Assembly (NCBI RefSeq): GCF_000420705.1
Contig: NZ_ATVL01000008.1
Coordinates: 639,718 to 703,717 of the forward strand
Length of the DNA: 64,000 nucleotides
Source of the DNA: Hymenobacter norwichensis DSM 15439
Lineage (GTDB): Bacteria; Bacteroidota; Bacteroidia; Cytophagales; Hymenobacteraceae
Direction of reading: 5' to 3'
Numbering within the stretch: the first letter of the stretch is position 1; each line of letters starts with the position of its first letter. Below the pieces are notes generated by a model. The model made no database searches and was not told where the DNA came from. It saw only the letters and a list, made by a program, of their open reading frames with translations. Both the position numbers and the translations under genes were made by a program. Below, one piece after another: positions 7,827 through 14,997 of the stretch.

Positions 7827-10730
7827 ATGCGCCTAGCTGCCCATCTTGGCTTTTTCCTGTGGTTTGTTTTGTCAACCAGTGCCTTACAAGCTGCTGAGGT
7901 GCTACCACTGGCCGGTGAATGGCGCTGCCGCCTCGACCCGCAGGACGCGGGCGTGGCGGCCCGCTGGTTTACCACAACGCTGCCCGAAAAAGTAAGCCTG
8001 CCCGGCTCCCTCACCGACAACCACCTCGGCGACCCGGTATCGTTGCGTACCAAGTGGACGGCTACTATCTACGACAGCTCCTGGTTTTTCAACCCGCGTT
8101 TAGCCAAGTACCGCCAGCCCGACAACTTCAAAATTCCGTTCTGGCTGACGCCCAACACCTATTACGTGGGCCCGGCTTGGTACCAGAAAACGATTGACAT
8201 TCCGGCGAAATGGCGCGGCCAGCGGCTAGTGTTGTTTCTGGAACGCGCCCACTACGGCACCCGCGTGTGGGTGGACGACCAGGAGATAGGGCAGCAGATT
8301 TCCTTGGTAACGGCACACGAATACGACGTAACCGCCGCCTTATCGAGCGGCACGCACACGCTCACGGTGCGCGTTGATAACCGCCTGGAAATCCTGAACG
8401 TGGGGCCCGACTCACACAGCGTGTCCGACCACATTCAGGGCAACTGGAACGGGTTGATTGGTCGGTTGGAGTTGCAAGCGCATCCGCCGGTTTCACTGCT
8501 CGGCGTGCAGGTATACCCCGATGTAGCCCACCAATCGGCACGAGTTAAACTATCAATAAAAAACACCCTATCCAAAACTACAAAGGGCAGCGTACTGCTC
8601 ACTGCGCAGGCATTTAATACGGCCACGCCGCACCAGGTAGCGCCCATCAAGGCTCCGTTTAAGGCGCCCCCCGGCGAGACAACCGTGGAGTTGACTCTGC
8701 CTATGAGTACTGCGGTGCAGCTCTGGGACGAGTTTCACCCGGCGCTTTATCAGCTGACCGCCACGCTTCAATTGAAAAACGGCGCCACCAACCAGCAGCA
8801 GGTTGCCTTCGGCATGCGTGACATCAAAACCCAAGGCAACCGGCTGCTGGTAAACGGCCGGCCGGTGTTTTTGCGCGGTAACCTGCACAACGGCGAATTC
8901 CCGCTAACTGGCTACCCTGCCACCGACGTGCCCGCCTGGACTCGGGTGCTCACCGTGCTCAAAAATTATGGTTTCAACCACGTACGGTTTCATTCGTGGT
9001 GCCCACCCGAGGCAGCCTTTGTTGCGGCCGACCAGCTGGGCATTTACCTGCAACCCGAAGGCCCCAGCTGGCCTAACCACGGCACCTCGCTCGGCGACGG
9101 GCGCCCCATCGATAAGTTCATTTATGACGAAACCAACCGTATGGCCACCGCCTATGGCAACCATGCTTCCTACTGCTTGCTGGCAGCCGGCAATGAGCCG
9201 GCAGGCCGCAACCAAGCAAAATACTTGGCCGACTTCGTGAAATACTGGCAAGCCCGTGACACCCGCCGCCTCTACACTGGCGCTTCGGTAGCTATGAGCT
9301 GGCCGCTAGTACCCGAAAACGAATACATGATTAAATCCGGGGCGCGGGGCCTTCCCTGGACGAAAGAGCGCCCGAACAGCATGTTCGACTACCGCACCGC
9401 CATCGAGAAGTTCACTATGCCCTACGTGACGCACGAAATGGGCCAATGGTGCGTATTCCCCGATTTCAAGGAAATAAAACAGTACACCGGCGCGTACCGA
9501 GCCCGTAACCTGGAGCTGTTCCAGCAAGACCTCGCCGACCACGGCATGGCAGACCAAGCCGAAAGCTTCTTGCGGGCCTCGGGCCAATTGCAGGCGCTAT
9601 GCTACAAGAACGAAATTGAGGCCACACTCCGTACGCCTAACTTAGCAGGGTTTCAACTGCTGGGCTTGCAGGATTTTCCGGGCCAGGGCACGGCGCTGGT
9701 AGGCGTGCTGAACCCGTTTTTTCAAGAAAAAGGGTACGTAACGGCAGCACAATACCGGCGCTTTTGCCAGCCCACAGTGCCGTTGGCACGCCTGCCGAAA
9801 TTCGTGTTTACTAGCAACGAAACCTTTGAAGCCGCCGCCGAGCTGTACCACTACGGCCCGCAGGCACTACCCGCCACCGCACTAAGCTGGACAATTAAAA
9901 CGGCCACTGGTGCCACCATAGCGCAAGGCAGCTTTGCACCGGTAGCCGTACCTACGGGCACCAACACTCCCCTCGGCAACGTACGCCTCCCTCTGTCATC
10001 CATCAGCCAAGCCACGCGCCTGACCTTGGAAATAGCCCTACCTGGCACCGATATAGCCAACGACTGGCAGTTCTGGGTATACCCGGCCCGCCTCCCCGCT
10101 CTGCCCAAAAGCAATGTGTACGTGTGCACCAAACTCGACGAGCAAGCCCGGCAGGTACTGGCTAAAGGTGGATGCGTATTTTTGAATGCGGCGGGCCAGG
10201 TGGTAAAGGGTAAAGAAGTAGCCATGAATTTCACCCCCGTGTTCTGGAATACTTCGTGGTTTAAGATGCGCCCCCCCCACGTCACGGGGTTTGTGGCCGA
10301 CTCCGTGCACCCCGCCCTAGCTGATTTCCCTACCGAAACCCACAGCAACCTGCAGTGGTGGGAAATCGTGAATCAGGCGCAGGTGATGCACCTGGAGGAT
10401 TTCCCGGCCGGTTTTCGTCCCATTGTGCAGCCCATCGACACCTGGTTTCTCAACCGCCGCTTAGCCTTAATACTAGAAGCTCGTGTTGGGTCAGGCCGCT
10501 TACTGGTATCCAGCGCCAACCTTTCCGCCTCCGATGACGCCCAGCGCCCGGCCGCCCGGCAGCTGTATTACAGCTTGTTACGCTACGCGCAGTCGGCACA
10601 GTTCCGGCCGGCTACGGCAGTTGATTTCAACGTGGTGAAGGACTTGTTTGAGACACCTTCACGAGAACAATTCAGCACGTACACCAAAAACAGTCCGGAC
10701 GAGCTAAAGCCCCAGCAGATAAAGAAGTAA
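7827..10730 (+). CDS. GH2 family glycosidase, exported
   Basis: 967 aa. A signal peptide (MRLAAHLGFFLWFVLSTSAL, cleavage near QAA-EV) is followed by a jelly-roll sugar-binding domain with the GH2 phrases VWVDDQEIGQQ and NGLIGRLELQA, an Ig-like domain, and the TIM barrel from about residue 330. E457 in AAGNEPAGRNQ fits the acid/base and E537 in VTHEMGQW fits the nucleophile. HVRFHSWCPPEAAF is the usual GH2 barrel strand. A further roughly 300-residue C-terminal part carries no domain I recognise. It starts 16 nt after the GH35 stop and closes the run. GH2 covers beta-galactosidase, beta-glucuronidase and beta-mannosidase; the sequence alone does not decide which. A run of eight Cs lies inside the gene at 10271-10278, in frame. 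Confidence 0.85.
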   Translation: MRLAAHLGFFLWFVLSTSALQAAEVLPLAGEWRCRLDPQDAGVAARWFTTTLPEKVSLPGSLTDNHLGDPVSLRTKWTATIYDSSWFFNPRLAKYRQPDNFKIPFWLTPNTYYVGPAWYQKTIDIPAKWRGQRLVLFLERAHYGTRVWVDDQEIGQQISLVTAHEYDVTAALSSGTHTLTVRVDNRLEILNVGPDSHSVSDHIQGNWNGLIGRLELQAHPPVSLLGVQVYPDVAHQSARVKLSIKNTLSKTTKGSVLLTAQAFNTATPHQVAPIKAPFKAPPGETTVELTLPMSTAVQLWDEFHPALYQLTATLQLKNGATNQQQVAFGMRDIKTQGNRLLVNGRPVFLRGNLHNGEFPLTGYPATDVPAWTRVLTVLKNYGFNHVRFHSWCPPEAAFVAADQLGIYLQPEGPSWPNHGTSLGDGRPIDKFIYDETNRMATAYGNHASYCLLAAGNEPAGRNQAKYLADFVKYWQARDTRRLYTGASVAMSWPLVPENEYMIKSGARGLPWTKERPNSMFDYRTAIEKFTMPYVTHEMGQWCVFPDFKEIKQYTGAYRARNLELFQQDLADHGMADQAESFLRASGQLQALCYKNEIEATLRTPNLAGFQLLGLQDFPGQGTALVGVLNPFFQEKGYVTAAQYRRFCQPTVPLARLPKFVFTSNETFEAAAELYHYGPQALPATALSWTIKTATGATIAQGSFAPVAVPTGTNTPLGNVRLPLSSISQATRLTLEIALPGTDIANDWQFWVYPARLPALPKSNVYVCTKLDEQARQVLAKGGCVFLNAAGQVVKGKEVAMNFTPVFWNTSWFKMRPPHVTGFVADSVHPALADFPTETHSNLQWWEIVNQAQVMHLEDFPAGFRPIVQPIDTWFLNRRLALILEARVGSGRLLVSSANLSASDDAQRPAARQLYYSLLRYAQSAQFRPATAVDFNVVKDLFETPSREQFSTYTKNSPDELKPQQIKK

Positions 10731-10767
10731 GCCATTCCGCTTCCGACCTCTAGCTGTCTACCAGCAT

Positions 10768-11973
10768 CTACACACTTAGCGTAGCCGGCCCAAACTCCTC
10801 GAAGTGAATGGCCTCGCGCGGCACCCCCAAGGCTGCTAAGTCCTGCACTTGCTTGCGGATAAAAGGAGCCGGGCCGCATACGTAATAGTCGGCCTCGGGC
10901 AGCAGTATACCGCCGTTGAGCTGTTGCAGGTCCACGATGCCGGCGTAGTGGTTCTTAGCCTCAAGACCGGGGGCCAGGGTATCGTAGAAAATGTGCTGTT
11001 GCACGTTCTCGTAGCCTACCGCTAGGTCGGCTACCGGCTCCCGGAAGGCGTGCACCTGGGCATTACGGCTGCCGTGCACCCACACCACTTGGCGTGGGCT
11101 GCCGGTCAGGGTGAGGTAGTCGAGCATACTGAGCAGCGGAGTTTGGCCCACGCCGCCGCTCACCAGCACCACGGGGGTTTGCTTAGTGGTTTCCAACGTG
11201 AAGTCGCCGGCCGGGGCGGCTAGTTCCACGATGTCGCCCTCGCGCACGAAGTCATGGAGGCGGTTGCTAATCATACCGTTGGGGTGCTGGCTGCCGGCTT
11301 CTTTCTTCACCGAGATACGGTAATACTCGCCATTGGGCGCGCTGGAAAGGCTATACTGGCGCGGCTGAAACAGGTTCAGTTCCGGCAGAAACAGACGCAC
11401 GCTTACGTACTGCCCAGGCAGAAAATCGGCTACCCTACCCCCATCGGCGGGGTGCAGGTAAAAGGAGGTAATTTCTGCAGATTCAGCCACTTTTTGCTTC
11501 ACGGCGAAGGGACGCCAGCCCGTCCAGCCGCCCTCCTGGCTGACTGCTTTTTGGTACAGGCCGCTTTCCAGGCCGCTCATTAAGCTAGCCAACTCGCCGT
11601 ATGCCACGGTCCAGGCGTCAAGCAGCGCGGGCGTGGCGGCTTCGCCCAGCACTTCGCCGATGGAGGCAATCAGGTGCCGACCTACAATGGCATAGTGCTC
11701 GGGCCGAATGTCGAGACTGACGTGCTTGTGGCCAATTTTGGTGACAGCCGACACCAGCACCGAGGGGTCTTCGATGTTTTCGGCGTAGGCCAGCACGGCC
11801 AGCGCCAACGCCATTTGCTGCTTGCCGTTCTGCTGGTTGCCCATGTTGAAGACGTTCTTCAGCTCGGGGTTGTGCTCGAACATGCGGCGGTAGAAGTGCG
11901 TGGTAAGTGCCACGCCGTGCGCGCGGAGGGTGCCGACGGTGGCCGTCACGAGGGCTTTTTGTTCGGTAGTCAT
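10768..11973 (-). CDS. hmp: Flavohemoglobin, nitric oxide dioxygenase
   Basis: 401 aa from the ATG at 11973 (MTTEQKALVTATVG); an upstream in-frame ATG at 12015 would run through the operator and is rejected. The N-terminal globin has the E. coli Hmp heme-pocket residues shifted by one: Y28, Q52 and proximal H84 in HKHVSLDI. The reductase part shows the FAD motif RQYSLSSAP and the NAD-binding motif SGGVGQTPLLSML, and ends HFEEFGPATLSV. Hmp oxidises NO with O2 to nitrate using NAD(P)H, in the cytoplasm. It lies 52 nt downstream of the Rrf2 regulator on the same strand, with a copy of the shared operator 15 nt before its start codon, so repression by that regulator is likely. It is convergent with the GH2 gene. 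Confidence 0.95.
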   Translation of the reverse strand: MTTEQKALVTATVGTLRAHGVALTTHFYRRMFEHNPELKNVFNMGNQQNGKQQMALALAVLAYAENIEDPSVLVSAVTKIGHKHVSLDIRPEHYAIVGRHLIASIGEVLGEAATPALLDAWTVAYGELASLMSGLESGLYQKAVSQEGGWTGWRPFAVKQKVAESAEITSFYLHPADGGRVADFLPGQYVSVRLFLPELNLFQPRQYSLSSAPNGEYYRISVKKEAGSQHPNGMISNRLHDFVREGDIVELAAPAGDFTLETTKQTPVVLVSGGVGQTPLLSMLDYLTLTGSPRQVVWVHGSRNAQVHAFREPVADLAVGYENVQQHIFYDTLAPGLEAKNHYAGIVDLQQLNGGILLPEADYYVCGPAPFIRKQVQDLAALGVPREAIHFEEFGPATLSV

Positions 11974-11988
11974 AAGAAAGAAATTAAA

Positions 11989-12009
11989 GGATAAAATTGT
12001 CCGGTATTT
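11989..12009 (-). promoter_or_regulatory. Rrf2-type operator upstream of hmp
   Basis: Read on the minus strand, 12009-11989 is AATACCGGACAATTTTATCC preceded by one more A. It matches the site before the Rrf2 gene (12504-12523) at 19 of 20 positions. The core GGACAATTTTATCC (11989-12002) is a near palindrome. The site begins 15 nt before the hmp ATG and lies between a TTTTTTG run (possible -33) and the start codon, a position where a bound repressor would block transcription. Confidence 0.75.
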
Positions 12010-12025
12010 AAGCAAAAAAAGGGGA

Positions 12026-12466
12026 CTAGCTGAATTGCTTTAAAAAGCCTAAGCCCTCTTGCACCTTGCTCGCCAACTCGCCGATGGTGTGCGTGCGCAA
12101 CAGCTCGTTGAGTTGGTCGCGGATAGGCAAAAACTGATAGTGCATGGGGCAGGGCTGCTGGGCTGAGCACTGCGGCAGGCCTAGGGCGCACCCTTGCAGC
12201 ATGGCGCCCCCATCGATGGCCACCACCAGCTGGCGAAGCGTGACGGTGCGCAGCTGCTCAGGCGTCAGCTCGAAGCCGCCGGTGGGGCCCTTCACGGAGG
12301 TTAGCAGCTGCGCGCGCACCAGCTGCTGCAATATCTTGGCTGTGAAGGCTTCGGGTGAGTCGATTTCGGCGGCAATGTCCTTCAGGCCCACGCGGCGGCC
12401 ACCAGCCGACTGCTGCCCGATGTAAATAGCGGCCCGAATCCCATACTCACACGCCTTGGAGAACAT
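12026..12466 (-). CDS. Rrf2 family Fe-S transcriptional repressor, NsrR-like
   Basis: 146 aa from the ATG at 12466 (MFSKACEYGIRAAIYI); seven more residues are possible if the ATG at 12487 is used. The N-terminus is the Rrf2 winged helix: GLKDIAAEIDSPEAFTAKIL for helix-turn-helix and VKGPTGGFEL for the wing. Three cysteines, C93, C100 and C106 (CALGLPQCSAQQPC), sit where NsrR and IscR bind their Fe-S cluster, so the cluster ligands are intact. Fe-S Rrf2 proteins of the NsrR group release DNA when NO attacks the cluster. The gene directly precedes hmp, and both carry the same upstream operator, so I infer an NO-sensing autoregulated repressor. An IscR-like role in Fe-S biogenesis is less likely because no isc or suf genes are nearby. 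Confidence 0.85.
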   Translation of the reverse strand: MFSKACEYGIRAAIYIGQQSAGGRRVGLKDIAAEIDSPEAFTAKILQQLVRAQLLTSVKGPTGGFELTPEQLRTVTLRQLVVAIDGGAMLQGCALGLPQCSAQQPCPMHYQFLPIRDQLNELLRTHTIGELASKVQEGLGFLKQFS

Positions 12467-12503
12467 ACCTGGTGGTTTTGATGGCAAAGCTAGGGCACAA
12501 ATT

Positions 12504-12523
12504 AATACCGGACAAATTTATCC
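12504..12523 (-). promoter_or_regulatory. Rrf2-type operator overlapping the rrf2 -7 box
   Basis: The plus strand reads AATACCGGACAAATTTATCC. The core GGACAAATTTATCC (12510-12523) is its own reverse complement at 12 of 14 positions. On the minus strand the core contains TAAATTTG (12520-12513), an exact match to the Bacteroidota -7 consensus TAnnTTTG, facing the rrf2 gene 46 nt downstream. A repressor bound here would sit on the promoter, which suggests autoregulation. Confidence 0.75.
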
Positions 12524-12630
12524 TGTATATTTTTTTGGTGACTCACAAGTCCTTTCCGGGCTATCGGGCCAGTATTTATATGCTGCCTGGTCCAGTGCTA
12601 AAATGTGATTAACTGGTTAGGAGTGCCAAC

Positions 12631-12638
12631 TACTTTTG
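12631..12638 (+). promoter_or_regulatory. Candidate -7 promoter box for the exported unknown protein
   Basis: TACTTTTG matches TAnnTTTG exactly, 22 nt before the ATG at 12661. No convincing -33 element was found at the expected distance. No copy of the Rrf2 operator was seen in this upstream region. Confidence 0.35.
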
Positions 12639-12660
12639 TCCCGTTCTCCAACTACAACTT

Positions 12661-13404
12661 ATGTCCCACATGAAAAAGCCCTTGCTTACTCTAGCGATGC
12701 TTAGCGCCCTGACTGGCAGCAGTGTCGCGCAGTCTTCAGGCGCGGCATACCAGAATGCCGACTACACCCCGAAGAAGGCAGCCATCAAGTATTTGCCCGA
12801 GCTAGAAACCTTGGTATTTGAGTTCCAGGTGGCCGGCAGCGCTGGCAAAACCCAGCCCAAGCCCGCCGGCAAAACCGACGGTGCGCCGGTGCTCGGCTAT
12901 GTCTTCCCCACCACGCTTAAGTCCACCGACATCGGCATGGGCGCTACCGACGGCATCGTAGCTATGGCCCTGACCTCGCACCCCGACTTTGAGGACACCC
13001 CGCTGTGGGACGAGAATGGCGACGGCAACTACACCAACGATGGCTTGGTGTGGCACGCCCACTGGGTGGTGCTCATCAAGGACAGCCGCGTGGCAGGCGG
13101 CTTCTCAGTGAAGGAATTTGACCATATGGGCGCCGCGCCCAAGCTGCCGCCCACCAGCGCGCCCGGCATGCACATGTACATGGATTCGCCCGGCTTCACC
13201 GTCACGATGCAAGGCAACACCGGCCGCGTGGTGGTGCCGCTCGACCGCATCAACCGCCGGCGGAACTTCAAATTCGACCTCGTGACCTGCTACATGGAAG
13301 TCAACGCCTCCGATAAAAAGCGGCCCATGCTTGGCGTATACCAGGTGTACGGGGTGCTATCGGGTAATCTATCGCTGCCTTACTCGGTGGCCGCCACTAA
13401 CTAA
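12661..13404 (+). CDS. Exported protein of unknown function in NO/heme island
   Basis: 247 aa. The N-terminus MKKPLLTLAMLSALTGSSVAQ (from the fourth residue, ATG at 12670, an equally good start) is a signal peptide cleaved near VAQ-SS, so the mature protein is periplasmic or secreted. I do not recognise the family. The mature part is rich in beta-type segments and has histidine/acidic stretches: DFEDTPLWDENGDGNYTNDG, WHAHWVVLIKD and PGMHMYMDSPGFTVTMQG. WHAHW and the Met/His-rich MHMYM stretch could bind a metal such as copper, but this is only a suggestion. It is divergent from the rrf2-hmp pair and heads a plus-strand run that includes a small unknown protein, a protoglobin and DUF2024, so a link to nitrosative or redox stress is inferred from position. 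Confidence 0.75.
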   Translation: MSHMKKPLLTLAMLSALTGSSVAQSSGAAYQNADYTPKKAAIKYLPELETLVFEFQVAGSAGKTQPKPAGKTDGAPVLGYVFPTTLKSTDIGMGATDGIVAMALTSHPDFEDTPLWDENGDGNYTNDGLVWHAHWVVLIKDSRVAGGFSVKEFDHMGAAPKLPPTSAPGMHMYMDSPGFTVTMQGNTGRVVVPLDRINRRRNFKFDLVTCYMEVNASDKKRPMLGVYQVYGVLSGNLSLPYSVAATN

Positions 13405-13414
13405 CCTCCGCGTC

Positions 13415-13669
13415 ATGTCCGACTTGCAACTCGTACCCGGCAACAGCCTGCGCACGGCTACCCCGGAAGAAGGCCGCCAGCTTGCCGTTAAGCTCGCCCG
13501 CTTGGTCATCAAGCTCACGCAGCCCGACGACGAAAAGCGCCGTCAGCAGCGCGCCATCTACGCCGATAACCCGATGATGCTCATCAGCATCGGCCAGACG
13601 GTGGCCGCCGAATTTGCGACCATCGCCGCCGCCAATAATTACTGGCGCGACCACCCCGAAGTCCGCTAA
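13415..13669 (+). CDS. Small conserved-looking hypothetical protein
   Basis: 84 aa, from ATG 13415 (MSDLQLVPGNSLRTATPEEG), ten bases after the stop of the exported protein. An earlier in-frame ATG at 13331 overlaps that gene and is rejected. The protein is charged, predicted mostly helical, has no signal peptide, membrane helix or cysteines, and ends AANNYWRDHPEVR. I do not recognise the family. The tight spacing implies co-transcription with the exported unknown protein upstream and possibly with the protoglobin downstream (93 nt gap). A cytoplasmic accessory role in the same pathway is possible but unsupported by any motif. Confidence 0.65.
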   Translation: MSDLQLVPGNSLRTATPEEGRQLAVKLARLVIKLTQPDDEKRRQQRAIYADNPMMLISIGQTVAAEFATIAAANNYWRDHPEVR

Positions 13670-13762
13670 ACTCCTCTCTTTCGGAAACAATCTTAGCCAG
13701 ATTTTCTGCCTGGCCAGCCACCGCTTTGCCCTCACGCAACTACTTTTCACTTCTCCAACCCC

Positions 13763-14344
13763 ATGGAAAATTCCCCGATTCCTGGCTACGCCTACGGGCA
13801 GGTCAGCCGCTCCCCAGTTACCTTAGCGGACCTAGAATTACTCAAGCAAACGGTCCTTTTCTCGGCCGCTGACGTGGCCGCCCTGGCGCAGGCCGGGCCG
13901 GTACTAGCGCCCCAAACCGATGCTATCCTCGACGTGTGGTACGGCTTTGTGGGAGCGCACCCGCACTTGCTGCGCTATTTCTCGCTGCACGGGCAGCCCG
14001 ATGGCGACTACCTAGCCCGCGTTCGGGCCCGCTTCGGGCAGTGGATTTTGGATATCTGCACTAAGCCCTATGACCAAGCGTGGCTTGATTATCAGCACGA
14101 AATCGGCCTACGGCACACCAGCGCCAAGAAGAACACGACCGACGGGGCCACGGCCGAGCCGCTCATTCATCTGCGCTACCTCACGGCGTTCATCGTGCCG
14201 CTCACGGCTACCATCAAGCCGTTTTTGCAGCGCGGCGGTCACCCTGAGGCTGAAGTAGAAGCCATGCACGCGGCCTGGTTTAAGGCCGTCACGCTCACGG
14301 CCACGCTCTGGACCTACCCCTACGTCAAGGAAGGACAATTCTAG
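13763..14344 (+). CDS. Protoglobin domain protein
   Basis: 193 aa, a single-domain protoglobin close in length to archaeal protoglobins (about 195 aa). The signature is the F-helix stretch WLDYQHEIGLRHTSAKKN, where H118 in the LRH motif should be the proximal heme ligand. GYAYGQVSRSPVT at the start and PFLQRGGHPEAEVEAMHAAW later fit the family. Protoglobins bind O2, CO and NO and can act as gas sensors or in NO/nitrite chemistry. There is no output domain, so this is not a globin-coupled sensor. Its neighbours (hmp, NsrR-like repressor) support a role in NO or oxygen handling. Start ATG 13763 gives the usual short N-terminal extension. Confidence 0.88.
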   Translation: MENSPIPGYAYGQVSRSPVTLADLELLKQTVLFSAADVAALAQAGPVLAPQTDAILDVWYGFVGAHPHLLRYFSLHGQPDGDYLARVRARFGQWILDICTKPYDQAWLDYQHEIGLRHTSAKKNTTDGATAEPLIHLRYLTAFIVPLTATIKPFLQRGGHPEAEVEAMHAAWFKAVTLTATLWTYPYVKEGQF

Positions 14345-14422
14345 TACCGCGTACTGCTACGTTGGCCGAAGCAGAACAAGATCAATTTCAGTAAAACACT
14401 TAACCCTCAATTTCTTACACTT

Positions 14423-14686
14423 ATGGAAGTTGCCGTTTATGACACCTACGTCTCGAAGAAAGACGGTTCGGTTATGCACTTTGACATTCTAGTATCGGAT
14501 GAGGTAACCAGCAAGGAGCAGGTCTACCAATTTGGTCGCCAATACCTGGCCACGAAAGGCCAGGAAAGCCAACCTTTGGCGGCCAAGGAATGCCGGTTTT
14601 GCCACATCGAGGAGCCCACCCAGGAAGTGGTGGACGCTATTAGAGCCCAAGGGTACTACATCATTGAAATGCAGGGGTGCCAGTAG
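14423..14686 (+). CDS. DUF2024 family protein
   Basis: 87 aa, MEVAVYDTYVSKKDGSVMHF at the start, the standard opening of DUF2024 proteins (MxVAVYDTYVxxKDG.xMHFDI). A CRFCH motif at about residues 57-61 (KECRFCHIEEP) is a possible metal or redox site and is typical of the family. The length is normal for the family. The function is unknown; the fold is small alpha/beta and cytoplasmic. It lies 78 nt after the protoglobin. Its stop codon falls inside the loop of an intrinsic terminator (14674-14697), so the transcript of the exported protein-protoglobin-DUF2024 run probably ends here. Confidence 0.88.
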   Translation: MEVAVYDTYVSKKDGSVMHFDILVSDEVTSKEQVYQFGRQYLATKGQESQPLAAKECRFCHIEEPTQEVVDAIRAQGYYIIEMQGCQ

Positions 14687-14697
14687 GCACCCCTTTT
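14674..14697 (+). terminator. Intrinsic terminator overlapping the DUF2024 stop codon
   Basis: GGGGTGCC (14674-14681), loop AGTA, GGCACCCC (14686-14693), then TTTT. The eight-pair perfect stem and U-run are a textbook intrinsic terminator. The TAG stop of DUF2024 (14684-14686) lies in the loop and first stem base, so a translating ribosome would cover the hairpin's left arm. The Rof-like gene starts only 13 nt after the U-run. Confidence 0.8.
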
Positions 14698-14709
14698 GCC
14701 TTCCCCGCC

Positions 14710-14997
14710 ATGGCCTTAACTGCTTATAAACCTATTGATTGCGGCTTTCACGATTTACTGGAAGCCACTATTACGTTGCGCACATACACCCACTTGCAAT
14801 ACTTCACCGACCTTTGGGAGTTCACCACCGTTACCGGCCTGCTCAAAAACCTGGTTAGCGAGCGGGACGCGGTGGGCCTCGCCGAATACCTGGTTATCGA
14901 CACCGGCGAGCGTATTCGGCTCGACCGGGTGGTGAACGTGAACGGCACCTTTGCGCCGCCTTTTAGCCACTACCACGATTTCACCTGTGACTGCTGA
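14710..14997 (+). CDS. Rof-like Rho-binding antiterminator family protein
   Basis: 95 aa from ATG 14710 (MALTAYKPIDCGFHDLLEAT). The start Y-[KQ]-P-I-[DN]-C followed by D.LE matches E. coli Rof (YaeO; YQPINCDDYDNLE), and the C-terminal EYLVIDTGERIRLDRVVNV matches the Rof EYLVV...R.LRLDKI strand. Rof binds Rho and inhibits Rho-dependent termination. The tail FSHYHDFTCDC adds two cysteines not known from E. coli Rof. The gene sits directly behind an intrinsic terminator and overlaps the MarR gene, so it probably pairs with that regulator. Assignment rests on sequence pattern only; a related Sm-like/beta-barrel protein with another role is possible. Confidence 0.65.
   Translation: MALTAYKPIDCGFHDLLEATITLRTYTHLQYFTDLWEFTTVTGLLKNLVSERDAVGLAEYLVIDTGERIRLDRVVNVNGTFAPPFSHYHDFTCDC

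Noticed and set aside
11974-12015. Longer start of hmp at 12015
   Set aside because: It would place the operator inside the coding region and add residues absent from flavohemoglobins.
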